A DNA stretch of 64,000 nt, from contig CAYOJM010000073.1 of NCBI GenBank assembly GCA_964404295.1, positions 6,514 through 70,513 on the forward strand, written 5' to 3'. The translations under genes and the position numbers were made by a program. The first letter of the stretch is position 1. Every line of letters begins with the position of its first letter. This stretch comes from Thiolapillus sp964404295. GTDB lineage: Bacteria > Pseudomonadota > Gammaproteobacteria > Chromatiales > Chromatiaceae. Positions 1 through 7,685 of this stretch are shown piece by piece. The notes under the pieces are model-generated. The model made no database searches and was not told where the DNA came from. It saw only the letters and a list, made by a program, of their open reading frames with translations.

Positions 1-522
1 TTCGGTTCCGCTTTCGTGGCCGAAGGGACGGGGGTGTTGCTCAACGACGAGATGGACGATTTCTCCCTCAAGCCCGGCGTGCCCAACGTCTACGGCCTGG
101 TGGGTGGAGAGGCGAATGCCATCGCGCCGGGCAAGCGGATGCTGTCCAGCATGACCCCCACTTTCGTGGAATCCGATCGGGGTGTGGCCATCCTCGGCAG
201 CCCGGGCGGCTCGCGCATCATCACCACGGTGTTGCTCGCGCTCCTGGAGGCGGTGGCGGGTGCGCCCGTGGACCATTGGGTGACGCGCCCCCGCATCCAC
301 CACCAGTATCTTCCAGACGAGATTCAGCTCGAACCCAAGGCACTGGATGAAGCCGTCATCGACGCGTTGGAGGCGCGGGGACATCATGTGCGCCTTTTGC
401 CTCGATCCTGGGGCAACCTCCAAGCGGTCTTCTGGGACCGCGCCGCCGGGCGGGTGGCGGCCGTCGCCGATCCTCGAGGCGGCGGGTCGGCGAAAGTGGT
501 GCCGGCGCAAAATTTTCATTGA
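1..522 (+). CDS. ggt: Gamma-glutamyltransferase, C-terminal fragment (5' end outside window)
   Basis: The frame is open from base 1 and ends at TGA 520-522, leaving about 173 residues of the small-subunit end of a gamma-glutamyltranspeptidase (Ntn hydrolase that cleaves glutathione and transfers its gamma-glutamyl group). The diagnostic stretch is LLNDEMDDFS followed by KPGVPN, YGLVGGEANAI, PGKRMLSSMTPT, the oxyanion/SSM part of the active site, and then GSPGGSRI. The autocatalytic Thr would lie upstream of the window. The protein is normally periplasmic, but its signal peptide cannot be seen. The next gene, rpoZ, starts 64 bp downstream. The family call is firm; the substrate is inferred from the family. 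Confidence 0.93.
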   Translation, partial: FGSAFVAEGTGVLLNDEMDDFSLKPGVPNVYGLVGGEANAIAPGKRMLSSMTPTFVESDRGVAILGSPGGSRIITTVLLALLEAVAGAPVDHWVTRPRIHHQYLPDEIQLEPKALDEAVIDALEARGHHVRLLPRSWGNLQAVFWDRAAGRVAAVADPRGGGSAKVVPAQNFH

Positions 523-586
523 AGAGAGCGTTTGCAGCTAAAATGAATGATCGATCGGATTGAGAAGACACGAGAAAGGTTGAAAA

Positions 587-865
587 ATGGCACGAATCAC
601 CGTGGAAGATTGCCTGGAGCACGTGGACAACCGCTTCAATCTGGTGTTGCTGGCCGCCAAGCGCGCGCGGCAGCTCGAGCACGGGGTGGAACCCCTGGTG
701 CCCTGGGACAACGACAAGCCGACGGTGGTGGCCCTGCGTGAGATCGCCGCCGGCCTCATCACCCCCGAGACGGTGGAAGCGCAGGAGAAGAAGACCGACT
801 CCATCGACGAAGAGCTGGCCGCGGCACTGGCACAGGAAGTACAGGCGGCCGTCGACGGGCTCTGA
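587..865 (+). CDS. rpoZ: RNA polymerase omega subunit
   Basis: The 92-residue product has the usual omega length. It opens with MARITVEDCLEHVDNRF and the following NLVLLAAKRARQL, the conserved core that clamps the beta-prime C-terminus. It helps assemble RNA polymerase and forms part of the ppGpp site 1 pocket. ATG 587 is preceded by a GAAAGG-type ribosome binding site near 573-579. spoT starts 12 bp after its stop, the usual rpoZ-spoT pairing, so alarmone metabolism and one of its binding partners are co-transcribed. Here the upstream gene is ggt rather than gmk. Confidence 0.96.
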   Translation: MARITVEDCLEHVDNRFNLVLLAAKRARQLEHGVEPLVPWDNDKPTVVALREIAAGLITPETVEAQEKKTDSIDEELAAALAQEVQAAVDGL

Positions 866-877
866 CCGGAGGCCGGC

Positions 878-3064
878 ATGGCCACGGCCCTTCCCCATAA
901 ACCGGGAAGCCGCTGGTCGTCGGCCGTGTCCGAGCACCTCGGGCAGCCCACCCGCCCCCGCTACAATATCGCCGACTTGTGCGCCTACCTGGAGCGCTAC
1001 CTCCCGCCGGAGGAGGTGCGGGAGGTTTTTCGCGCCTATCTGTTCGGGGCCGAGGCGCATAAGGATCAAAGACGCCTCACCGGCGAACCCTACATCTGTC
1101 ATCCGGTGGCGGTGGCCAGGATCCTGGCCGAGATGCGGCTCGATTACCGTTGCCTGATGGCCGCCATTCTTCACGACGTCATCGAAGACACCCCGACCGC
1201 CAAAGAGAAACTGGCCGAAGAGTTCGGCGAAGAGGTGGCCGAGATGGTCGACGGGGTGAGCAAGCTGGCGAAGATCGATACCCAGACCCACACCGAGGCC
1301 CAGGCGGAGAATTTCCGCAAGATGATGTTGGCCATGACCCGCGACATTCGGGTCATTCTCATAAAGTTGGCCGACCGTTTGCACAATATGCGCACCCTGG
1401 GGGTGATGCGGCCCGAAAAGGCGCGCCGCATCGCCCGCGAGACGCTGGAGATCTATGCCCCCATCGCCCTGCGCCTGGGGATCAACAGCATCCGCCTGGA
1501 GCTGGAGGAGCTGGGCATGCAGGCCTACTACCCCTGGCGTTACCGGGTGCTCAACGAGGCACTACTGAGACTGCGCGGCCATCGAAAGGAGGTGGTGGCG
1601 CACATCGAGGAGTCCATTCGCAACCGGCTCGCCCAGGAGTCCTTCCGCTGCGAGGTGAGTGGAAGGGAGAAGCACATCTATAGCCTCTACTGCAAGATGC
1701 GGGAGAAGGGGGTTTCGTTGAGCGAAGTGGCCGACGTGTTCGCCTTCCGCATCCTGGTCGAAGACGTGGACACCTGTTATCGGGTGTTGGGCGCCATGCA
1801 CGGCCTCTACAAGCCGGTGCCGGGCCGGTTCAAGGACTATATCGCCATTCCCAAGGCCAACGGCTACCAGTCCCTGCACACCGTGTTGGTGGGGCCCCAC
1901 GGCCATCACATCGAGGTGCAGATCCGCACCTTCGAGATGCACCAGGTGGCGGAAGAGGGGATCGCCGCCCACTGGCACTACAAGAGCGGGGAAGGGAAGT
2001 TTCCGCCCAGCGCCGCCATGGAGTGGGTGCGCAGCCTCCTGGACGTGCAGAAGGACTCGGGAACCTCCGTGGAGTTTCTAGAACACGTGAAGGTGGACCT
2101 TTTCCCCGACGAGGTCTATGTCTTCACTCCGAAAGGACAGATCAAGGTGTTGCCCAAGGGGGCCACGGTGGTGGATTTCGCCTACGCCATCCATTCGGAC
2201 GTGGGCGACCATTGTGTGGCCGCGCGCGTCGACAAGCGGCTGGTGCCTTTGCGGACCCGCTTGCGCAACGGCCAGACGGTAGAGATCCTCACCAGCGAAG
2301 AGGCGAGGCCCAACCCGGCCTGGCTCGATTTCGTGGTCACGGGCAAGGCAAGGGCTTCCATCCGGAGCCATCTCAAACGGCTGGAGGAGGACGAGGCCGC
2401 AGAGTTGGGCAGCCGTCTGCTCGAACGCGAGCTGGAGAAATACGGCACATCCATCCATTACATCGACATCGATCGCATGGATCAGGTGCTGGAGCAGCTC
2501 AAGGCGGAGAGCCTGTGGAACCTGCTGGTCGAGATCGGCCTGGGCAATCGCATGGCCAAGCTGGTGGCGGCCGCCCTGGTGGCTCGGGAGACCGGGAGCG
2601 AGACCGGTGGGCCCGCGGGCCAGTTGGTGATCCGCGGAACCGAAGGGCTGGTGGTGCGTTTCGGCAAGTGTTGCCGGCCCATACCCGGTGATCCGGTGAT
2701 CGCCATCTTTCACCCGGGCAAGGGATTGGTGGTGCACCATCAGAATTGTCCCAACGTGCTCAAAGAGCGGCGGGCCGAGGCCGAATGGCTGGATGTCCAA
2801 TGGGAAGAGGAGATCGAAGGCGAGTTCGCCACCGCCCTCACCCTCACCGTGAGCAACAAACGGGGCATGCTGGCCACCATCGCCTCGGCCATCGCCGCCT
2901 CGGGCTCCAACATCGACGACATCCGCAGCGAGGACCGGGACGGCATCACGTCCACCCTCCACCTGGTGATCACGGTGTGTGACCGCAAGCATTTGGCGGC
3001 CATCATGCGGCGGTTGCGCGCCATTCCCGAAGTGATCCGCATTGCGCGTGATCTGGGCCACTGA
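878..3064 (+). CDS. spoT: Bifunctional (p)ppGpp synthetase/hydrolase
   Basis: A 728-residue RelA/SpoT homologue. The hydrolase HD domain has the HD pair at residues 99-100 (ILHDVIEDT). The synthetase domain carries RFKD near residue 316 followed by YIAIPKANGYQSLHT; an RxKD motif marks the SpoT/Rel type rather than the ExDD of RelA. A TGS domain follows (VYVFTPKGQIKVLPKGATVVDFAYAI region, about 400-460), then a Cys-containing helical segment (GKCCRPIPGD) and a C-terminal ACT domain (TVSNKRGMLATIASAIA). ATG 878 has GGAGG at 868-872. The synthetase fingerprint looks intact, so both making and breaking ppGpp are plausible; the balance cannot be read from sequence. Confidence 0.96.
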   Translation: MATALPHKPGSRWSSAVSEHLGQPTRPRYNIADLCAYLERYLPPEEVREVFRAYLFGAEAHKDQRRLTGEPYICHPVAVARILAEMRLDYRCLMAAILHDVIEDTPTAKEKLAEEFGEEVAEMVDGVSKLAKIDTQTHTEAQAENFRKMMLAMTRDIRVILIKLADRLHNMRTLGVMRPEKARRIARETLEIYAPIALRLGINSIRLELEELGMQAYYPWRYRVLNEALLRLRGHRKEVVAHIEESIRNRLAQESFRCEVSGREKHIYSLYCKMREKGVSLSEVADVFAFRILVEDVDTCYRVLGAMHGLYKPVPGRFKDYIAIPKANGYQSLHTVLVGPHGHHIEVQIRTFEMHQVAEEGIAAHWHYKSGEGKFPPSAAMEWVRSLLDVQKDSGTSVEFLEHVKVDLFPDEVYVFTPKGQIKVLPKGATVVDFAYAIHSDVGDHCVAARVDKRLVPLRTRLRNGQTVEILTSEEARPNPAWLDFVVTGKARASIRSHLKRLEEDEAAELGSRLLERELEKYGTSIHYIDIDRMDQVLEQLKAESLWNLLVEIGLGNRMAKLVAAALVARETGSETGGPAGQLVIRGTEGLVVRFGKCCRPIPGDPVIAIFHPGKGLVVHHQNCPNVLKERRAEAEWLDVQWEEEIEGEFATALTLTVSNKRGMLATIASAIAASGSNIDDIRSEDRDGITSTLHLVITVCDRKHLAAIMRRLRAIPEVIRIARDLGH

Positions 3065-3072
3065 ACCGCTTC

Positions 3073-3678
3073 ATGACCGCCGCTCGCACCCGCTCTCCCG
3101 GTGAGCCGCGCTGGTTTCCGTTGGACGCCGGTCATCCACCGGGTGTCCCGGAACGGGTCTTCCACTGGCTGGAAGATCGTGCTTCCCTGACCCGGAGGGT
3201 GACCGCTGCGTGTGACGGCCCTTTTCGGGTGCGGGTGGTCTCCCAGTGTTGGGGAAGGCTGTACAACAGCGAACGGTTGTTGCTTCGGCTGCCGCCCCGA
3301 GCCGCCTGCCTGGTGCGCGAGGTGGTGCTGTTGTGTCGGGACCGCCCCCAGGTGTTCGCGCGCACCTTGATGCCGGCGCGGAGCCTTACGGGCGCCGCCC
3401 GTCGCCTCGCCCTGTTGCGTGACCGCCCGCTGGGCGCGGTGCTGTTCGCCGACCCCGGCACCCGGCGCGAGCGGGTGGAGATCGCCCGCTTCTCCCCGCG
3501 CCATCGGCTCTATCGGGTGGCCACCGAGCACCTGGTGGAGAAGCCGGAAGCGGTGTGGGGGCGGCGTACCGTGTTTCGCTATGCCGGCAAGCCGATCCTT
3601 GTGAACGAGCTCTTTCTTCCCGATCTGTTGGAACAGGAGATCCGGCCGCGGCGGTCCCGCGATCGCAGACGGGGATGA
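3073..3678 (+). CDS. ubiC: Chorismate--pyruvate lyase
   Basis: A 201-residue UbiC-family protein, which removes pyruvate from chorismate to give 4-hydroxybenzoate, the first committed step of ubiquinone synthesis. Supporting stretches are RLYNSERLLLRLP, RTLMPARSLTG (the ARS[VL] motif), the LGAVLF turn, and the C-terminal YRVATEHLVEKPEAVWGRR followed by GKPILVNELFLPDLL. The family is usually about 165-190 residues; the extra length here is N-terminal. It begins 8 bp after spoT and likely shares its transcript. Convergent with yheS. Confidence 0.88.
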   Translation: MTAARTRSPGEPRWFPLDAGHPPGVPERVFHWLEDRASLTRRVTAACDGPFRVRVVSQCWGRLYNSERLLLRLPPRAACLVREVVLLCRDRPQVFARTLMPARSLTGAARRLALLRDRPLGAVLFADPGTRRERVEIARFSPRHRLYRVATEHLVEKPEAVWGRRTVFRYAGKPILVNELFLPDLLEQEIRPRRSRDRRRG

Positions 3679-3883
3679 CGGGACCCATGGTGGTTTCGTC
3701 ATTGGGACACGGAGGGCTCCGTGGGTACGGTGCCTCCGTGGTTCGAGCCCTCTCTCCTTGAGGGCACCTGTCGTTGCCCGGGCGAGGCCGTGCGGCAGCC
3801 GATTCCGGCAAGACTGGGGCAGCCGCCGCCCGCATCGACTTCCGGCTTTGGCGGCCCAGGCCTGCCGTAAAGTCCTTTCCCCA

Positions 3884-5770
3884 TCAGTCCTTCGCCGCTT
3901 CCAGCGCTTCCGCCGCTTCCATCCAGGCCAGCTCCTGGGCTTCGCAAGCGCGGTCCACCTCCTTTTTTTCCCGGACCAGCGCTTCGAGTTTGTTGCGGTT
4001 TTCCGGCAGGTAGAGTTCGTTGTCCGCCATGGCTGCTTCCAGCTCGGCTTGGCGTTTGTGCAGGGCTTCGAGCCGACGTTCCACTTCTTGCAACCGCGTT
4101 TTCAACGGCTGCAGCGCCTGGCGCTTGGCCGCGGCGGCGCGCCGTTCCGCCTTGCGGTCTTGCCGATTGGGTGGGGCGGCCGCCATCCGGCTGCGGGAGG
4201 AACGCCGCTGGGCGAGCCATGCCGGGTAGTCGTCGAGGGTGCCGTCGAAAGGGTGAACGCCGCCGTCCTCCACCCGCAGCAGCGTGTCGGTGGTGGTCCG
4301 CAGCAGATGGCGGTCGTGGGAGACCACCACCAGGGCGCCGGTGAACGTCTGCAACGCCAGGGCCAGGGCCTGGCGCATCTCTAGGTCCAAGTGGTTGGTG
4401 GGTTCGTCCAGCAGAAGGAGATTGGGGCGCCGCCACACCAACAGCGCCAATGCCAGGCGCGCCTTTTCCCCGCCGGAAAAAGGGGCCGTGGGCGCCAGCG
4501 CCCGGTCGCCGCTGAAACCGAATCCCCCCAGGAAGTCGCGCGCGCGTTGCTCGGGAAGCTCCGGTTCGAGCTGGAGCAGATGCTCGAGCGGGCTGTGCTC
4601 GGGCTGGAGCTGTTCCAGACGGTGTTGAGCGAAATAGCCGATGCGAAGGTCGCGAGCGGCTGTTCTCGTGCCTTCCAGGGGCTGCAACCGGCCGGCCAAG
4701 AGGCGCACGAGGGTGGACTTGCCGGAGCCGTTGGGGCCGAGCAGGCCGAGGCGGTCGCCCGGCGCGAGGATGAGATCGATGTTGCGCAGCACGGGGTGGC
4801 CCGAATAGCCGGCGGTGGCCTTTTCCAAGCGGAGCAGAGGGCGGGGCAGTTTTTCCGGCTCTGGGAATTCGAAGCGGAAAGGAGCATCCACGTGGGCCGG
4901 GGCGACACGCTCCATTCGCTGAAGCGCCTTCAGGCGGCTTTGCGCTTGGCGCGCTCGGGTGGCCTTGGCCCGGAACCGGTCCACATAGCCGCGGATGCGG
5001 GCGATTTCCCGCCGTTGTTTCTCGTGTGTCGCTTGCTGATGGGCCAGCCGTTCGGCGCGGGTCTGTTCGAAGGTGCTGTAGCCGCCTTTGTAGAGACGCA
5101 GCGCGCCGTTTTCGAAGTGGAGGATGTGGTCGCACACGCCGTCCACGAACTCCCGATCGTGGGAGATGAGCAGCAAGGTGACGGGAAGACGGCGCAGATG
5201 TCCTTCCAGCCATAGGGTGGCGTCCAGGTCCAGATGGTTGGTGGGTTCGTCCAGCAAGAGTAGGTCCGCTCGGCGGAAGAGGGTTCGGGCCAAGTTGAGC
5301 CGCATCCGCCAACCGCCAGAGAACCGATTCACCGGTTTGTCCAGCGTGTCGGCGTCGAATCCAAGACCGTGCAGCAGCTCCGCCGCCCGGCTGCGCGCCC
5401 GGTAGCCGTCGAGGAGTTCGAGACGGGCGTGCAGCCGGGCCAATCGTTCACCGTCGCCCGTCCGTTCCGCCTGCGCCAGTTCCGAGGTCAGCCGGCGCAG
5501 TTCCGGATCACCGTCGAGGACATATTCGATGGCCGGACGGGAGTCGTCGGGCGGCTCCTGTGCGAGATGGGACAGGATCCAGCCGGGAGGTCGCTCCACC
5601 ACGCCCTCGTCGGGCGGCAGTTCGTCCAGAAGCAGGGCGAAAAGGCTCGACTTGCCACACCCGTTGGCACCGATGACGCCCACTTTGTGGCCTGAGTGGA
5701 TGGTCAGGTCGGCGTTGCGGAACAGGACCTTGGAGCCCCGTCTGAGGGTCAGATGGCGGAAACGGATCAT
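3884..5770 (-). CDS. yheS: ABC-F family ATPase (ribosome-associated), YheS type
   Basis: The 628-residue product holds two ABC cassettes and no membrane segment. Cassette 1 has Walker A GANGCGKSS (34-42), signature SGGWR (about 151) and Walker B LLLDEPTNHLD (171-181). Cassette 2 has Walker A GPNGSGKST (about 345), signature SGGEKARL (about 432) and a second LLLDEPTNHLD. Between them is the basic linker (ARQAQSRLKALQRMERV), and the C-terminus (about 540-628) is a predicted coiled coil. Domain layout and length fit E. coli YheS (637 residues) best; Uup is the alternative. ABC-F proteins bind the ribosomal E site and relieve stalled states. It is the last gene of a minus-strand group starting at 6932. 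Confidence 0.9.
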   Translation of the reverse strand: MIRFRHLTLRRGSKVLFRNADLTIHSGHKVGVIGANGCGKSSLFALLLDELPPDEGVVERPPGWILSHLAQEPPDDSRPAIEYVLDGDPELRRLTSELAQAERTGDGERLARLHARLELLDGYRARSRAAELLHGLGFDADTLDKPVNRFSGGWRMRLNLARTLFRRADLLLLDEPTNHLDLDATLWLEGHLRRLPVTLLLISHDREFVDGVCDHILHFENGALRLYKGGYSTFEQTRAERLAHQQATHEKQRREIARIRGYVDRFRAKATRARQAQSRLKALQRMERVAPAHVDAPFRFEFPEPEKLPRPLLRLEKATAGYSGHPVLRNIDLILAPGDRLGLLGPNGSGKSTLVRLLAGRLQPLEGTRTAARDLRIGYFAQHRLEQLQPEHSPLEHLLQLEPELPEQRARDFLGGFGFSGDRALAPTAPFSGGEKARLALALLVWRRPNLLLLDEPTNHLDLEMRQALALALQTFTGALVVVSHDRHLLRTTTDTLLRVEDGGVHPFDGTLDDYPAWLAQRRSSRSRMAAAPPNRQDRKAERRAAAAKRQALQPLKTRLQEVERRLEALHKRQAELEAAMADNELYLPENRNKLEALVREKKEVDRACEAQELAWMEAAEALEAAKD

Positions 5771-5816
5771 CTGCGGTGTGCCGCGGCGGCCGCCCCTTGA
5801 GCGTGGCGCGATGCCC

Positions 5817-6356
5817 TCAGGGCAACAGTGGGTTCATGGCCCCCATGGGGCGGGAAATGGTCCACACATGGAACCGCATCACGCCCACGCCGTCCGCCAT
5901 GTGGCGGAAGCGCTGGTCGATGTGGTTCATGCCGGTGCTCATACGTGCCATCTCTTCGTCCATGGCCGCGATGCCGTTGCGGATCTCGTCCATGCTGGTG
6001 CGGATACTGGGCATGCGTTCGGCCATGGCCCGGGTGCTGGCTTCGATGCTGTCCATGTGGCGCATGTGACGCTCGAACTCGTCCACGATGTCGGTGACGC
6101 GGGCCATGCGGGCGGAAACCCGTTCCATGTGGGCGTGCATGGCATCCATGTTGTCCACGATGCCGTTGAGGTTGCGATAGAGGATGGCCACGTAATAGAC
6201 GTTGATCACCGCCAGCACCACCAGCAGGATGGAGATGAGGACGATGATCACTTTGTTGACGTAGAAGTGATGGTGGCGTTCGTCCAGGTGGAGCTGGGTT
6301 TCCCAGCTGAGGCGGCCCACCATGTCGATGAACAGCCTTTTTTCGTCTTCCGCCAT
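5817..6356 (-). CDS. Membrane-anchored methionine-rich coiled-coil protein (downstream member of pair)
   Basis: No recognised family. The 179-residue product has a polar N-terminus with a His run (DERHHHFY, about 26-32), one strongly hydrophobic helix (about 35-58), then a long amphipathic region without Cys or Pro breaks up to about residue 165. Methionine is very frequent (19 of 179), recurring every 3-4 or 7 positions (for example MDAMHAHMERV, MARMSTGMNHI), so Met would fill the hydrophobic seam of a coiled coil. By the positive-inside rule the coiled coil should face the periplasm. It starts 9 bp after the stop of the upstream relative (6366-6932) and ends 46 bp before yheS. A role in signalling, scaffolding or metal contact is possible; none is shown. 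Confidence 0.75.
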   Translation of the reverse strand: MAEDEKRLFIDMVGRLSWETQLHLDERHHHFYVNKVIIVLISILLVVLAVINVYYVAILYRNLNGIVDNMDAMHAHMERVSARMARVTDIVDEFERHMRHMDSIEASTRAMAERMPSIRTSMDEIRNGIAAMDEEMARMSTGMNHIDQRFRHMADGVGVMRFHVWTISRPMGAMNPLLP

Positions 6357-6365
6357 GTTCGCGCC

Positions 6366-6932
6366 TCAAGGAATGGGGAACAACTTGTTCAGGGTGCGGG
6401 CCGGTTTGGCCATGTGTTGCATGTCGGCGGCCATCATCTGCACTTCGTCGTCCATACGGCTGATGGTGACGGCCATGTTTTCGACCGATCTTCGCACCTG
6501 GGTCACATGAGTTCCCATGGAGCCGATGGTTTTCCGCATGGTGGCGATGTCGGCGTCCATCCGTTCCATCTCCTGGTGCATGGCGCGCGTCTCCTCGTCC
6601 ATGGCCCGGAGCAGCGCCACCCTGTGGGACATGGAGTCCATGGCGCCGGTGATACGGTCCATCCGTTCGGTGACCGTCTCCACGTTGCGCTGCATGTCGG
6701 AGACCACCGCCGAGATGCGGTTGATCTGGGAAGAAAGGGTGAGCAGGAGCACCAGTATGGAAATGGCGATGATGCCCAGGATCACCATACCGAAACGGAT
6801 GGCGTTCTTCAGGTCGTCGCTGAGCTTTTCCTGGATCTCGATCTGGCTGAGCAGTATGGCCTCGAAGGACCGGGCGGCCCGAAGGAGCTTGGGATCCACA
6901 GCGGGGGGCGCCGGCGTGTTCTTCTCTGCCAT
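6366..6932 (-). CDS. Membrane-anchored methionine-rich coiled-coil protein (upstream member of pair)
   Basis: No recognised family. The 188-residue product has a mostly helical cytoplasmic N-terminus (1-44), one membrane helix (about 46-67) and a long coiled coil to about residue 175 with Met in the seam (18 Met in total, for example MDSMSHRV, MHQEMERMDAD, MDDEVQMMAADMQHM). Layout, size and Met pattern match the next gene, so the two look like diverged duplicates that may form a heteromeric bundle. The extended region has features of the helical parts of chemoreceptors but lacks the conserved signalling tip. An extended -10 element lies about 31 bp upstream of the ATG. Confidence 0.75.
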   Translation of the reverse strand: MAEKNTPAPPAVDPKLLRAARSFEAILLSQIEIQEKLSDDLKNAIRFGMVILGIIAISILVLLLTLSSQINRISAVVSDMQRNVETVTERMDRITGAMDSMSHRVALLRAMDEETRAMHQEMERMDADIATMRKTIGSMGTHVTQVRRSVENMAVTISRMDDEVQMMAADMQHMAKPARTLNKLFPIP

Positions 6933-6962
6933 GGTTCCGATGGATCGTGAAGGGATGGCCCA

Positions 6963-6971
6963 ACTATAGCA
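6963..6971 (-). promoter_or_regulatory. Candidate extended -10 element for the coiled-coil pair
   Basis: On the minus strand the bases read TGC-TATAGT, an extended -10 (TGn plus 5 of 6 TATAAT matches), about 31 bp upstream of the start codon at 6932. No convincing -35 was found, which extended -10 promoters do not need. The spacing to the gene is reasonable for a short leader. Confidence 0.4.
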
Positions 6972-7091
6972 ACAGTGGTCACCGGCTTTCCACGCGCTTC
7001 AGGCCGCCTTGCGGCGGTGATATGATTGGCACACTTCGATTTTCTTCCGGGCCGACCGGCCCCCTTTCCAGGAATCCCGAGGTATCCGAAC

Positions 7092-7601
7092 GTGAACAGA
7101 AAACCCTTTTTGCTCGCTTTTTCTCTATCCATCGTTTTCGCCGGCGGCGCCGGGGCGGAGGACGACGTGCTTTCCCGCATCAAGCCCGTCGGTCAGGTGA
7201 AAGTGGCCGGCCAGGCCGCGCCCGCTGCAGACGCGGCGGCTCCCGCGCCTGCCGAGGCGGCGTCGGCTCCGGCACCGGCTGGCGCGCCGGCCGGGCAGGC
7301 CCAGGCGGCAGCGGCGCCGGCTCCCGCCGCGCCGGCGGGCGGCGCCGATCACCCCGGCGCCAAGTTGTACCAGGCCAAAGGGTGCGCCGGTTGTCATGGC
7401 GCCGACGGCAAGACCACCGTCATGCCGGTCTATCCCAAGCTGGCCGGCCAGACGGCGGAGTATCTGCTCAATCAGATGAAAGACATCAAGAGCGGTACCC
7501 GTGCCAATGGGCAGTCCGCGGTGATGAAAGGCGTCATCGCCGGGGTCTCCGAGGAGGAGATGAAAGCCATGGCCGAATGGCTGGCCACGCTCGAACCCTG
7601 A
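7092..7601 (+). CDS. Exported monoheme cytochrome c with Ala/Pro-rich linker
   Basis: GTG 7092 was chosen because it starts a clean signal peptide (MNRKPFLLAFSLSIVFAGGAGA, cleavage expected after residue 22); an upstream in-frame ATG would give an unlikely long Pro-rich leader. The mature 147 residues begin with about 20 ordinary residues, then an Ala/Pro-rich linker (about 40-92), then a class I cytochrome domain with heme site CAGCH (98-102) and a likely axial Met at 145 (AVMKG). The C-terminal domain resembles cytochrome c5/c-553 types. The linker suggests the heme domain is held away from an attached or interacting part. It would be matured by the ccm operon nearby. Electron partner unknown. 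Confidence 0.85.
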   Translation: MNRKPFLLAFSLSIVFAGGAGAEDDVLSRIKPVGQVKVAGQAAPAADAAAPAPAEAASAPAPAGAPAGQAQAAAAPAPAAPAGGADHPGAKLYQAKGCAGCHGADGKTTVMPVYPKLAGQTAEYLLNQMKDIKSGTRANGQSAVMKGVIAGVSEEEMKAMAEWLATLEP

Positions 7602-7685
7602 TGCGAAAGACGACCCCCGGGGCGTGAAGGGTCGGCGTCGGTCGCCGCCTGTTTCGCGTCGCCGGGGGCGGAACACTCCCGGTGT

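Noticed and set aside
539..544. TAAAAT as a -10 element for rpoZ
   Set aside because: Five of six matches but no -35 at 16-18 bp and no TGn extension. rpoZ may be read from upstream.
3708..3765. Hairpins between ubiC and yheS (CACGGAG/CTCCGTG and GCCCTC/GAGGGC)
   Set aside because: Short arms, tiny or odd loops and no T-run. They may add to rho-dependent ending but cannot be called.
3699..5312. Long open frame of about 537 codons on the minus strand inside yheS
   Set aside because: It is the same strand in another frame of yheS, rich in Pro/Arg/Ala with no motif. The true frame has both ABC cassettes.
5529..6950. His- and Val-rich open frame of 473 codons on the plus strand opposite the coiled-coil pair
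   Set aside because: Met codons (ATG) on the minus strand read as CAT (His) here, which explains the His richness. The minus-strand frames have membrane helices and coiled-coil periodicity; this one has neither.
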